Of a DNA stretch of 64,000 nt, positions 33,031-40,517 are shown in pieces (the first letter of the stretch is position 1; every line of letters begins with the position of its first letter). Under the pieces are notes generated by a model. That model was not told the DNA's origin, did not search any database, and was given only the letters and a program-made list of their open reading frames with translations. The translations under genes and the position numbers were made by a program. Origin of the DNA: Polyangiaceae bacterium (GTDB lineage: Bacteria > Myxococcota_A > Polyangia > Polyangiales > Polyangiaceae); the NCBI GenBank assembly GCA_015075635.1, contig JABTUA010000001.1:1860001-1924000 (forward strand). Reading direction: 5' to 3'.

Positions 33031-33037
33031 CGCCCAC

Positions 33038-34483
33038 TCAGACGATGCGGAAGTGGTCGACCATGGTGCAGCGTCGCCAGCGCGAGAACGAACGCGCCGT
33101 CGTCAGCCCCTCACCGGTGGGTGAGGCGATGGTGAACGAAGTGTAGCCCTCGCCGTCGGCACCCAATCCGGCGATGGCCCGGCCGTTCTTGACGAAGATG
33201 CTGCAGTTGCACTTCCGCGCCATCTTCGAGAGCGCCGCGATGTCGTGGGAGTGCATGGTGGCGGTGTGGAAGCAGCCGCCTTCGGCCTCCACGGCGAGGT
33301 CGATGGCTTCGTCCACGGTCTTCACGCGGGTCAAGGGCAGGACCGGCATCATCTGCTCGGTCCAGACCAGCGGATGATCGTTGGGCACGTCGATCAAGAC
33401 GCAGCGCACCTCGGGGCCGCCGGGGATGCCGAGCTCCTGCAGGATCAGCGAGGCGTTCTTGCCCACGAACTTGCGGTTGATCACCGCATGGCCGCGCGGG
33501 CCGGCGTTCTTCTCGAAGATCACCTTCTCGAGCCGGGGGATGTCCGCGGCCTTGAGCTCCACGGCGCCGTGCTTCTTCATCACGGCCTTGAGCGAGTCCG
33601 CGATCGAGTCGACCGCGATGCACTCCTTCTCGTCCACGCAGATCACGTTGTTGTCGAAGGAGTGGCCCAGCACCACGTCGCGGCCGGCCTTCTCGAGGTC
33701 GGCGGTAGGGTCGACCACCGCCGGCGGATTGCCCGGACCGGCGCAGATCGCCCGTTTGCCCGAGTGCATGGCGGCCTGCACCACGCCCGGACCGCCGGTG
33801 ACGACGACCAAGCGGACCAGCGGGTGCTTCATCAGCGTCTGTGCGCTCTCGATGGTCGGCTCGGCCACCGCGGTCAGCACGTTGGCCGGGCCGCCAGCGG
33901 CCATGATGGCGCGGTTCAAGCCTCGGATCGTCGCCGCGCACACCCGCTTGGCACCGGGTGCCGGGTTGAAGGTGACGGCGTTGCCAGCCGAGACCATGGC
34001 AATGGCGTTGCAGATGATGGTCGAGGGCGGGTTGGTGACCGGCGTGATGGCGCCGATGACTCCGAACGGCGCCGGCTCGATCAGCGCGAAGCCGTCGTCG
34101 CCCGTATGGGCGATGGGCGACAGGTCCTCGGGTCCCGGCGACTTGTTGGTGACCAGGAGGTTCTTGAGGATCTTGTCCTCGACCCGCCCGAGCCCTGTCT
34201 CCTCGCAGGCCATCCGCGCGAGCGCTTCGGCCTCGCGGCGCATGGCGACGCGCATCGACTCGATGATCAGCTTGCGTTGCTCGAGCCCGAGCGCCGAGAG
34301 CGCGATGAACGCGGCCCGCGAGGCCCGAATGGCGTCGTCGATGTTGGCGAAGATGCCGTCGTCTCCCGACGCGGACAGCGAGGACGACGGCGCCTTTGCA
34401 GGTTGCGCTGCGCTCCCGGTGCCACCGCCGCTCAGGCGGTCGGCGATGGCCTCGGCGATGCGGCGGATCTCCTCCGGGCTCAC
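33038..34483 (-). CDS. Microcompartment aldehyde dehydrogenase (EutE/PduP-like, CoA-acylating type)
   Basis: This 481-residue enzyme is expected to oxidise acetaldehyde inside the shell to acetyl-CoA with NAD and CoA. The N-terminal MSPEEIRRIAEAIADRLSG is an amphipathic helix followed by a Gly/Ser/Ala linker, as in encapsulation peptides. The catalytic core has ITPVTNPPST (147-156), VVVTGGPGVV, GPGNPPAVVD and Cys282 in NNVICVDEKE. EutE/PduP enzymes have their catalytic Cys in a similar NNxxC position. The GTG start is supported by GGGAGG 7 nt upstream. It sits between the shell genes in the operon. The DeoC domain encoded upstream would supply the acetaldehyde. Confidence 0.92.
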   Translation of the reverse strand: MSPEEIRRIAEAIADRLSGGGTGSAAQPAKAPSSSLSASGDDGIFANIDDAIRASRAAFIALSALGLEQRKLIIESMRVAMRREAEALARMACEETGLGRVEDKILKNLLVTNKSPGPEDLSPIAHTGDDGFALIEPAPFGVIGAITPVTNPPSTIICNAIAMVSAGNAVTFNPAPGAKRVCAATIRGLNRAIMAAGGPANVLTAVAEPTIESAQTLMKHPLVRLVVVTGGPGVVQAAMHSGKRAICAGPGNPPAVVDPTADLEKAGRDVVLGHSFDNNVICVDEKECIAVDSIADSLKAVMKKHGAVELKAADIPRLEKVIFEKNAGPRGHAVINRKFVGKNASLILQELGIPGGPEVRCVLIDVPNDHPLVWTEQMMPVLPLTRVKTVDEAIDLAVEAEGGCFHTATMHSHDIAALSKMARKCNCSIFVKNGRAIAGLGADGEGYTSFTIASPTGEGLTTARSFSRWRRCTMVDHFRIV

Positions 34484-34507
34484 CGCCAGACCTCCCTGGC
34501 GCTCGGA

Positions 34508-34822
34508 TTAGTCCGCATACCCGTGCTCCTGGCCGTGCTTGTCGAAGCGAGTCTCTCCGCCGATCTCCCAAGTGTCCACGATCGCCATGATCACGGCGTC
34601 GCAGGGGCGATCCTTCGTGACCTCCGTCTGCCTCGCCGAAGAGCCCGACGCGTACAGCACGTATTCGCCGACGCCGCAGCCGACGGCGTCGTTGGCGACC
34701 ACGTAGCCGCCCTCGGCCAGGCTCTCCGGGTTGACCTGGCGCAAGAGCATGAACTTCAGCCCGTCGAGCTTCGGATCCTTGCGCGTCGCGACCAGGGTCC
34801 CGACCACTTTTGCCAGGAGCAT
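34508..34822 (-). CDS. Microcompartment pentamer shell protein (BMC-P, EutN/CcmL)
   Basis: This 104-residue EutN/CcmL protein starts [30 protein letters not shown] and has the full [20 protein letters not shown] loop and [12 protein letters not shown] strand. A 20-residue charged tail ([16 protein letters not shown]) follows the fold. It lies 12 bp after the BMC-H gene and 24 bp before the dehydrogenase. Confidence 0.92.
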   Translation of the reverse strand: MLLAKVVGTLVATRKDPKLDGLKFMLLRQVNPESLAEGGYVVANDAVGCGVGEYVLYASGSSARQTEVTKDRPCDAVIMAIVDTWEIGGETRFDKHGQEHGYAD

Positions 34823-34834
34823 CGGCTCTCCGCC

Positions 34835-35152
34835 TTACTTGCCGCCCCGTGACTTGAGCTCCGCGGCGACCTCGTCTTGACGGCCGAGCGGGAGCCGCAG
34901 GTCCACGTTGACGTGGGGGCGCGCGATGATGTGAGTGGCGACGATCTCGCCGACGCGGGCGGCGTTGGCCTGACCCGCTTCGACCGCGGCCTTCACCGCC
35001 GCGACGTCGCCGCGGATGATCGCGGTGACGTAGCCCCCGCCGGTCTTCTCGTAGGCGACGAGCTCGACCTTCGCCGCTTTGACCATGGCGTCGGACGCCT
35101 CAACCATTGCCGCGAAGGAGCGGCACTCGATCATACCCAATGCTTCGGCCAT
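34835..35152 (-). CDS. Microcompartment hexamer shell protein (BMC-H)
   Basis: This 105-residue protein is the single hexameric tile gene of the operon. It starts MAEALGMIECRSFAAMVEASDAMVKAAKVELVAYEKTGGGYVTAIIRGDVAAVKAAV, the classic BMC fold, with the pore loop at KTGGGY and IIARPH in the last strand. The C-terminus extends to residue 105 (QDEVAAELKSRGGK), a usual length. It is preceded by a 56-bp gap, the longest inside the operon, in which I see only a weak purine-rich ribosome-binding site. Confidence 0.95.
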   Translation of the reverse strand: MAEALGMIECRSFAAMVEASDAMVKAAKVELVAYEKTGGGYVTAIIRGDVAAVKAAVEAGQANAARVGEIVATHIIARPHVNVDLRLPLGRQDEVAAELKSRGGK

Positions 35153-35208
35153 TTCCGTTCTCCGTGTTGCTCAGGCGTTGTCGTATCGCCGCTGGAAGGA
35201 TTACTCGT

Positions 35209-35829
35209 CTACTTGCCGGCTCGCCCAGCGAGCCCGTTGATTGCTCTCTCTGCCGCCGGCACCGCGACGTCGATGTCGCGGTCCTCGCCGGCCAGGTACA
35301 CGCGCCCGAGCGAGCCGAAGCTCACGATCTCGAGCACCTTGATGCGCGCGGCCTTCTCGGCCTCGTTCGCGGCCAGTGCCGCGTTCGCCGCGGGCTGCAC
35401 CTCCAGCGTGTACAAGGTCTGCCCGGCCACGATCATGTGGCCGTGACGCACGCGGTTGATGAGCTGCGTCTGCCGATCGTCCAGGTGCCGAATCACCGTC
35501 GAGGACAGGATCTCCGGCTTGATGCGCGACGACTCCTCGGCGCCGATCTCCTTCAGGATCGCTTCGCCCGCGCGCCGCACCTCGGCCTGCTCGTCGTGGT
35601 GCAGCTCGAGCAGCCCGTACAGGCGCTCTACGATCTGCATGCCGGGCTTGACGCTGGTCGCCTTGACCGCGATGTCGGTGAGGCGGTTGATCTCGATGCC
35701 GGGCGCGATCTCGATGAAGAGCGACGCCTGGCCGCGCACCGGCAAGAAGCCCTTCGCCACCGTCCCGAGGAAGGCGGCGTGCTGCGGCTGCAGCGAGTCC
35801 AGGAACACGAAGCTTCGGAGGTCGACCAC
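35209..35829 (-). CDS. Microcompartment trimer shell protein (BMC-T, stacking type), copy 2
   Basis: This 206-residue protein starts from GTG with [51 protein letters not shown]. It resembles the double-stacking BMC-T proteins of the Haliangium shell (the Hoch_3341/5816 type, from memory), where two trimers face each other and gate a large pore. It is a clear paralogue of the next upstream gene, 3 bp away, with about 60 percent identity by eye. A conserved ANEAEKAA segment near 155 lies in the second domain. Confidence 0.9.
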   Translation of the reverse strand: MVDLRSFVFLDSLQPQHAAFLGTVAKGFLPVRGQASLFIEIAPGIEINRLTDIAVKATSVKPGMQIVERLYGLLELHHDEQAEVRRAGEAILKEIGAEESSRIKPEILSSTVIRHLDDRQTQLINRVRHGHMIVAGQTLYTLEVQPAANAALAANEAEKAARIKVLEIVSFGSLGRVYLAGEDRDIDVAVPAAERAINGLAGRAGK

Positions 35830-35832
35830 GGC

Positions 35833-36468
35833 TCAATCCTTCCGCGAGGACTTCGCCTCGCGCCCCTTCAGCGACTCGATGGCTTTCTGCGCTGCGACGC
35901 TCGCGACGTCGATGTCGCGCTGCTCGCCGCCCAGATACACGCGACCGAAGGCACCGGTCATGCGCACGTCGATCACGTTGATCTCCGCGGCCTTCTCCGC
36001 CTCGTTGGCGGCGAACGCGGCGTATCCGGCGGGCTCGACCTCCATGATGAAGAGCGACTCCTGCGCGATCAGCATCATGCCCTGGCGGCTGCGGTTGATC
36101 AGCTGAACCTGCTGGTCGTCCACGTGCTTGATGACCTGCGAGGAGAGCACCCTGGGCTGGATGCGGTCCTCCTCCTTGAGCTCGAGCGCCGCCAGGATGG
36201 CGCTGCCGGCCTGCCTGACGTCGGCCTGGGAGGGGCTGTGGATCTCGAGCATGCCGTACAGGCGCTCGACGATCTGCATGCCGGGCCGGACGTCCGTCGC
36301 CTTCACGGCGATGTCGGTGACTCGGTTGATCTCGATGCCCGGCGAAATCTCGACGATCAGCGAGGCCTCGTGCGCGACGGGCAAGAACCCCTTGGCGATG
36401 GTGCCGAGGTAGGCCGCCAGCTGCGGCTGTAGTGAATCCAGGAAAACGAAGCTTCGAAGGTCGGCCAT
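35833..36468 (-). CDS. Microcompartment trimer shell protein (BMC-T, stacking type), copy 1
   Basis: This 211-residue paralogue of the following gene starts [30 protein letters not shown]. It shares the [38 protein letters not shown] block and a second-domain [22 protein letters not shown]. The start ATG at 36468 is preceded by an AGGTGAGAAG-like ribosome-binding site. A 26-bp gap separates it from the RpiB-DeoC frame. Duplicate stacking tiles may give pores of different selectivity. Confidence 0.9.
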   Translation of the reverse strand: MADLRSFVFLDSLQPQLAAYLGTIAKGFLPVAHEASLIVEISPGIEINRVTDIAVKATDVRPGMQIVERLYGMLEIHSPSQADVRQAGSAILAALELKEEDRIQPRVLSSQVIKHVDDQQVQLINRSRQGMMLIAQESLFIMEVEPAGYAAFAANEAEKAAEINVIDVRMTGAFGRVYLGGEQRDIDVASVAAQKAIESLKGREAKSSRKD

Positions 36469-36494
36469 CTGGCTCTTCTCACCTTTCGAGACGG

Positions 36495-37931
36495 CTAATA
36501 AGCGGCCTTCGCCGACGACTGGTCGGACGCCTGTCCGCGGGACTCTTGCACGATCTTCACACCCACGGACGCGCCGATGCGGGTTGCGCCGGCCTGGATC
36601 ATCTTGCGCGCGTCCTCCGCCGAGCCCACGCCGCCCGACGCCTTCACGCCCAGGCGGTGGTCGACGGCGGTGGCCATCAGCGTGACGTCGTGCACCGTGG
36701 CGCCGCCCTTGGCGAACCCGGTCGAGGTCTTCACGAAGTCCGCCCGCGCCTTCTTGGCCGCGACGCAGCCGGCGATCTTCTCCTCGTCGGTGAGCAGGGC
36801 CGTCTCCAGGATGACCTTGAGGATTGCGCGCCCGTCGTGCACGGTCTCGGCGACGGCCCGGATGTCGTCGTACACGTGTTTGTGGTCGCCGCTCTTCAGC
36901 GCGCCGATGCAGATCACCATGTCGATCTCGCGCGCGCCGTCGCGGATGGCGCGGCGCGCTTCCAGCGCCTTGATGTCCGGCGGCGTGGCGCCGAGCGGGA
37001 AGCCGATGACCGTGCACACGAGTGACGACGAGCCCCGGAGCCGGTCGGCGCAGCGCTTCACGTACATCGGGTTCACGCACACCGACGCGAATCCGTACTT
37101 CTTGGCCTCGTCGCACAGCTTGTCGATGTCCGAATAGGTCGCTTCTGGGCGCAGCAGCGTGTGATCGATGTACTTGGCGATGTCCTCCGGCACGGCGCCC
37201 AGGCCCGGCGCGCTGGCCAGGCGCATGGGTCGGCCGGCCCCGACGATGGCCCGAACGCTGTCCGTGCGCTTGGAGATGCAGCTGCCACAGGCGACGCAGC
37301 GACCGTCGGCGCAGAAGCTCGGCGCTCCACCGGGTAGGTCGGTTGCGGCGGCGAGCAGCGACGGGTTCGCGGAGAGCACGTCGACAATCGCTTGAACGAG
37401 CGACGCGCGATCGGTGCTGGTCATGTGCTCGCTGATCCTCTTTTCGTGAGTGGATGCAGGGGGACTTCTGCCTGCATCGAGCGCGTCGATCATCGCCACG
37501 CGGCGCTTGTGGCGGTCGAGAGTACAGTCGGTCGTCAGAAAGACGTCAAGGACTTTGAGGGCAGTTTCTTCGCTGAGATAGCCGGCCCCGAGCGTGAGCA
37601 CGTTCGCGTCGTTGTGCTCGCGAGCGTTCTTCGCGGTCGCAACGTCGAACGCCATCGCCGAGCGCACACCAGGGATCTTGTTCGCGACCATGCCCGAGCC
37701 GATGCCCGCGCCGTCCACGACGACGCCGCGCCACGCCTCGCCGCGCGCGACCGCGAGCGCTGCCGCACGGGCGAACACCGGGTAGTCGCAGGCTTCCTTG
37801 CCGTGTGTTCCCACGTCGAGGACGGGCACGCCGAGCTTGCCGAGGTGGCGCTTCAGCGCCTCCTTGAGCTCGAAGCCGCCGTGGTCGCTGCCGAGGACGA
37901 CTGGCCCGGCGGCATGGATGGGCGTGCTCAT
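36495..37931 (-). CDS. RpiB-DeoC fusion: pentose-phosphate isomerase and deoxyribose-phosphate aldolase
   Basis: One uninterrupted frame of 478 residues holds two enzymes. Residues 1-150 are RpiB-like: [10 protein letters not shown] (14-23), [21 protein letters not shown] with His106, and RHKRR (140-144). The usual catalytic Cys is replaced by Asp73 in VVDGAGIG. Residues 170-240 are an extension with an amphipathic helix ([21 protein letters not shown]), probably an encapsulation peptide, and Cys207, 212, 215 and 218 with spacing C-x4-C-x2-C-x2-C. Residues 245-460 are DeoC: Asp337, Schiff-base Lys401 in FVKTSTGF and Lys430 in VKASGGV. DeoC splits deoxyribose-5-phosphate into acetaldehyde and glyceraldehyde-3-phosphate. 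It is the first gene of the microcompartment operon. An internal ATG at 37424 might also start DeoC alone. Confidence 0.92.
   Translation of the reverse strand: MSTPIHAAGPVVLGSDHGGFELKEALKRHLGKLGVPVLDVGTHGKEACDYPVFARAAALAVARGEAWRGVVVDGAGIGSGMVANKIPGVRSAMAFDVATAKNAREHNDANVLTLGAGYLSEETALKVLDVFLTTDCTLDRHKRRVAMIDALDAGRSPPASTHEKRISEHMTSTDRASLVQAIVDVLSANPSLLAAATDLPGGAPSFCADGRCVACGSCISKRTDSVRAIVGAGRPMRLASAPGLGAVPEDIAKYIDHTLLRPEATYSDIDKLCDEAKKYGFASVCVNPMYVKRCADRLRGSSSLVCTVIGFPLGATPPDIKALEARRAIRDGAREIDMVICIGALKSGDHKHVYDDIRAVAETVHDGRAILKVILETALLTDEEKIAGCVAAKKARADFVKTSTGFAKGGATVHDVTLMATAVDHRLGVKASGGVGSAEDARKMIQAGATRIGASVGVKIVQESRGQASDQSSAKAAY
37434..37441 (-). promoter_or_regulatory. Possible internal ribosome-binding site before DeoC
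   Basis: AGAGGATC on the minus strand lies 9-12 nt before an in-frame ATG (37424) at the junction of the RpiB and DeoC parts. The encoded linker ([13 protein letters not shown]) reads like a translated intergenic leader. It may allow separate DeoC synthesis as well as the fusion. Spacing is slightly long. Confidence 0.4.
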
Positions 37932-38013
37932 CGGGAAGGCTCGGACGGTAGAGCATTTCGCGCCACCTTGCGAGAGCGCCGGATCGGAGTCGACAGTGCG
38001 CGCTTTCCGGCAG

Positions 38014-38019
38014 TAGACC
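38014..38019 (+). promoter_or_regulatory. Putative -10 box (TAGACC) of the triosephosphate isomerase gene
   Basis: TAGACC ends 6 nt before the GTG at 38026, so initiation would coincide with the start codon. It lies in the 94-bp gap shared with the divergent microcompartment operon, whose own promoter I could not define. Confidence 0.45.
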
Positions 38020-38025
38020 TAGGGG

Positions 38026-38805
38026 GTGGACCCCGAGCGCAGGCCCTTCATCGCCGGCAACTGGAAGATGAACGTGGGCGGGCCGGAGGCCGCCGCGCTC
38101 GCCCTCGCCGTCGCCGGCGCGGTGCGCGCGCACGACGCGGTGGACGTGCTGGTCGCGCCGCCGTTCACCGCGCTCGCTGCCGTGCGTGCTGCGCTCGACG
38201 ACGCCGGGAGCCGCGTCGCGCTCGGCGCGCAAAACATGAGTGAAGAGGCGGACGGCGCGTTCACCGGAGAGATCTCCAGCAGCATGCTACGCAGCGCCGG
38301 GGTGACCTGGGTGCTGCTCGGTCACAGCGAGCGCCGGCAGAAGAGCGGGGAGACGGACGACCTCGTTGCCAAGAAGACCGCCCGCGCGATGACCACCGGG
38401 CCTCGGCCCATCGTGTGCGTGGGCGAGACGCTCGCGGAGCGCGAGGCGGGCGACACGCTCGTGGTGGTCGCGCGTCAGGTTCGCGCCGTGGTCGAGGCGC
38501 TCGGGCGTCAGCCCGGCTTCGGCGCCATCGCCTACGAGCCCGTCTGGGCCATCGGCACGGGCAAGGTGGCGAGCCCCCGGGACGCCGAGACCGTCCACGC
38601 TTCGATCCGCGCGCTCCTGGCGCGCGCTTCGCCGGAGCTCGCGAGGAGCACCCGCATTCTCTACGGTGGCAGCGTCAAGGCGGACAACGCGGCGGAGCTC
38701 CTGGCCCAGCCGAACATCGACGGCGCGCTGGTCGGAGGCGCGTCGCTCGACGCGGCAGGCTTCGCTGAGATCGTCGCGGCCGCCCAGTCCCGAGCCCAGG
38801 CATGA
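38026..38805 (+). CDS. tpiA: Triosephosphate isomerase
   Basis: This enzyme interconverts glyceraldehyde-3-phosphate and dihydroxyacetone phosphate. The 259-residue protein has GNWKMN with the substrate Lys (11-16), LGHSERR with the catalytic His, and AYEPVWAIGTG with the catalytic Glu, plus YGGSVKADN for the phosphate. It starts with GTG, without a ribosome-binding site. It is divergent from the microcompartment operon whose aldolase releases glyceraldehyde-3-phosphate, so its position makes metabolic sense. The stop codon lies inside a dispersed repeat (GGCATGAGG). Confidence 0.96.
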   Translation: MDPERRPFIAGNWKMNVGGPEAAALALAVAGAVRAHDAVDVLVAPPFTALAAVRAALDDAGSRVALGAQNMSEEADGAFTGEISSSMLRSAGVTWVLLGHSERRQKSGETDDLVAKKTARAMTTGPRPIVCVGETLAEREAGDTLVVVARQVRAVVEALGRQPGFGAIAYEPVWAIGTGKVASPRDAETVHASIRALLARASPELARSTRILYGGSVKADNAAELLAQPNIDGALVGGASLDAAGFAEIVAAAQSRAQA

Positions 38806-38853
38806 GGCTTCAGGACTCAGAGCCAGGGGCACAGGGGCACAGGCTGTGAGGCG
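38798..38853 (+). repeat. 57-bp dispersed repeat unit (D1)
   Basis: From CAGGACTCAGAG to GTGAGGCG (38811-38853) it is identical over 43 bp to the unit at 21166-21208. It begins inside the tpiA stop region. Confidence 0.85.
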
Positions 38854-38866
38854 CAGGCCCGGGCCC

Positions 38867-38922
38867 AGGCATGAGGGTTCAGGAATCAGAGCCAGGAGCA
38901 CAGGGGCACAGGCCGTGAGGCG
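38867..38922 (+). repeat. 57-bp dispersed repeat unit (D2)
   Basis: This second unit after tpiA differs from D1 at a few positions (CAGGAATCAGAG, CCAGGAGC, GGCCGTGAGG). Confidence 0.8.
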
Positions 38923-38930
38923 GGAGGACT

Positions 38931-39022
38931 CAGGCGCCAGAAATCAGGCGCTCTTCTGCAAGACCTGTCCGGGCGCCGCCCGGCCGGAGGCGGGGCCCGG
39001 ATCGACTTCACCAGTCTTGCCC
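38931..39022 (+). repeat. Direct repeat flanking the D element, left copy
   Basis: This stretch of about 92 bp includes AGACCTGTC, GGGCGCCGCCCGGCCGGAGGC and GATCGACTTCACCAGTCTTGCCC. It recurs at 39236-39327. The two copies bracket the tandem units between them. Confidence 0.8.
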
Positions 39023-39067
39023 CGATCAGATCACGTTCTGCCAATGAGAGATGAGTGAGAACACCGG
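39013..39067 (+). repeat. Dispersed intergenic repeat, copy D
   Basis: TCTTGCCCCGATCAGATCACGTTCTGCCAATGAGAG with GTGAGAACACCGG following, equivalent to copy C at 21361-21413, in the same orientation and again leading directly into a tandem duplication. Confidence 0.75.
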
Positions 39068-39227
39068 CCGGGACCGGGGCCGGCCGTTCGTCCCGAGAGA
39101 TGGGTCGCGTGGCGCTGCGGGGGTCGGCGGAGCGCGAGAGAATCACCCCGGGACCGGGGCCGGCCGTTCGTCCCGAGAGATGGGTCGCGTGGCGCTGCAG
39201 GGGTCGGCGGAGCGCGAGAGGGAGGAT
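39068..39227 (+). repeat. Tandem repeat, two 80-bp units, with hairpin
   Basis: Units start at 39068 and 39148 and are nearly identical. CGGGAC (39069-39074) pairs with GTCCCG (39090-39095). The aligned 78-bp units at 21414-21569 share the frame CCGGGACCGG...GTT.GTCC...GCG.GGCG...TCGGCGGAGCG but differ inside, and their stem is also kept. Confidence 0.85.
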
Positions 39228-39235
39228 TCAGGATT

Positions 39236-39327
39236 CAGGCGCAAGGAATCAGGCGCACTTCCGCGAGACCTGTCAGGGCGCCGCCCGGCCGGAGGCCGGG
39301 CCCGGATCGACTTCACCAGTCTTGCCC
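39236..39327 (+). repeat. Direct repeat flanking the D element, right copy
   Basis: The right-hand copy of the 38931-39022 sequence, ending in CACCAGTCTTGCCC just before the stop codon of the glutathione transferase gene at 39334. The whole 528-bp gap between tpiA and that gene is repeat material; I see no gene in it. Confidence 0.8.
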
Positions 39328-39333
39328 AGATCC

Positions 39334-39966
39334 CTAGTGCCCGCTCGGCCTGTCGTGATTCACGAACGCCTGTACGCTCGGCCGCTGCCAGATCTCTTGC
39401 GCGTACCGCGTCAGCCGTTCGGGGATGGGATCGCCGTTCGCGATCAAACGCTGGAGCGCCAGCGTGAGCTCGAAATCGGGGATGGTGACGTAGCCGAAGA
39501 TGTGGCCGGCCCCCTCGGTCACCAGGCGCTCGCAGATCGAGACGAGCTTGTCCCGGGCGGCGAGCGCATTCGCCGAGAGCGGCGCGCTCACCGGTGCGAA
39601 GAAGACCGAGCTGGTCGGGCGCTCCTCGCGCAAGGGGCCCAGATCGCTGCGCAGCCAGCCCATGACCTGCCGGGCTCTCGCCCGATCGTGGATCGAGTCG
39701 GGCAAGAGGCGCGGATGCTCTGGGGCAGGAAAGCTCTCCTCCAGGTACTCGACGATGGCTGCGGACTCCGAGAGCAAGAAGCCGTCGTGATCGATGCAGG
39801 GCACACGCGCGGTGAGCGAGGCGGCGCGGTACTCCGGGGCGCGCTGCTCACCTGCCGCGAGGTCGAGGGTGCGCGCCTCGAAGGGCAGCTCCTTCTCCAT
39901 CAGGGCGACGAACACGGAGAAGACCCAGGGACTGTCCCAGAGCGGCTCGGCGTAGAGCGTGATCAA
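39334..39966 (-). CDS. Glutathione S-transferase, YfcF-like
   Basis: This 210-residue enzyme has a thioredoxin-like N-domain (LITLYAEPLWDSPWVFSVFVALMEKELPF, VPCIDHDGFLLSESAAIVEYLEE with the glutathione-binding ESxAI). Its helical C-domain carries RARQVMGWLRSDLGPLREERPTS and WQRPSVQAFV, both diagnostic of the E. coli YfcF group, which has glutathione transferase/peroxidase activity. The start is a TTG overlapping the TGA of the J-domain gene, which makes it the fourth gene of the chaperone operon. An oxidative stress role is plausible. Confidence 0.88.
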   Translation of the reverse strand: MITLYAEPLWDSPWVFSVFVALMEKELPFEARTLDLAAGEQRAPEYRAASLTARVPCIDHDGFLLSESAAIVEYLEESFPAPEHPRLLPDSIHDRARARQVMGWLRSDLGPLREERPTSSVFFAPVSAPLSANALAARDKLVSICERLVTEGAGHIFGYVTIPDFELTLALQRLIANGDPIPERLTRYAQEIWQRPSVQAFVNHDRPSGH

Positions 39967-40517
39967 CCGGAGCTCCCGCCTCCGGCGTAGAGCACCAGCG
40001 TGATCGCCTCGATCTGCTCGGCCAGCTTCTGATTGGCGTTGCCGTCGAAGCTGAGCGCTTTCTCCAGCTCCTTCTTGGCGCCTTCGAGGTCGCCCTTGTC
40101 GATCAGCTTGCTCGCCTTCTGGGCCGCGAGCTTGGCGCCCCCGGAGCGCGCCAGCTCGTCCAGGCCCTTGCTGCGGAGGCTGATCGGAGGCGGAAGCTCG
40201 CTCTTGGGCGCGAGCACGTCTTCCATCCGGCGCTTGCCGCGCTCGAGCCCCATGTCGTAGCGAATGCGCAGCTCGCGATCGCCGAGCACGCGGTAGGCCT
40301 CGGTTCCGCGCTGGAAGATCCGCCGCACCGCCGCCTGCACCGGCGCGGGGGTGTCGCGGAACAGATCCGGGTGGAACGACAGAGCGAAATTCCGGAACGC
40401 CTCGCGCAGCGCTTCGTCGTCGCAGATCTCGAGCACGCCGAGGATTTCGTAGTAGGTCGAGTCGTCCAGGACCTCGGCCCAATCCTGCAAGCGCTCGAGC
40501 GTGGCTGGATCGGTCAT
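39963..40517 (-). CDS. J-domain co-chaperone
   Basis: This 184-residue protein has a J domain at about 20-85 with the ATPase-stimulating HPD (49-51, SFHPDLF) and YRVLGDRELRIRYD. A linker and a C-terminal helical pair (AQKASKLIDKGDLEGAKKELEKALSFDG), TPR-like, may bind clients. The C-terminus overlaps the glutathione transferase start, and the ATG overlaps the Hsp70 stop by 4 bp (ATGA), so it is probably the dedicated partner of that Hsp70. It lacks the zinc-finger of DnaJ. Confidence 0.88.
   Translation of the reverse strand: MTDPATLERLQDWAEVLDDSTYYEILGVLEICDDEALREAFRNFALSFHPDLFRDTPAPVQAAVRRIFQRGTEAYRVLGDRELRIRYDMGLERGKRRMEDVLAPKSELPPPISLRSKGLDELARSGGAKLAAQKASKLIDKGDLEGAKKELEKALSFDGNANQKLAEQIEAITLVLYAGGGSSG

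Noticed and set aside
32508..33037. Second reading frame (308-codon ORF) over the BMC-T gene
   Set aside because: Only its last 100 codons are real (the BMC-P gene starting at 32413); the rest is a shadow of the BMC-T gene in another frame.
36469..37116. N-terminal extension of the stacking BMC-T gene, or a fusion to it
   Set aside because: The frame upstream of 36468 is antisense-like shadow within DeoC; the paralogue downstream starts with the same [13 protein letters not shown].
39068..39150. tRNA-like T-arm (GTTCGTCCC) in the repeat units
   Set aside because: The arm matches, but no acceptor, D or anticodon arms can be folded around it.
39055..39990. Long plus-strand ORF across the repeat element and the glutathione transferase gene
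   Set aside because: It runs through two identical tandem repeats and then antisense to a clearly conserved enzyme; GC-rich codon bias leaves both strands open.
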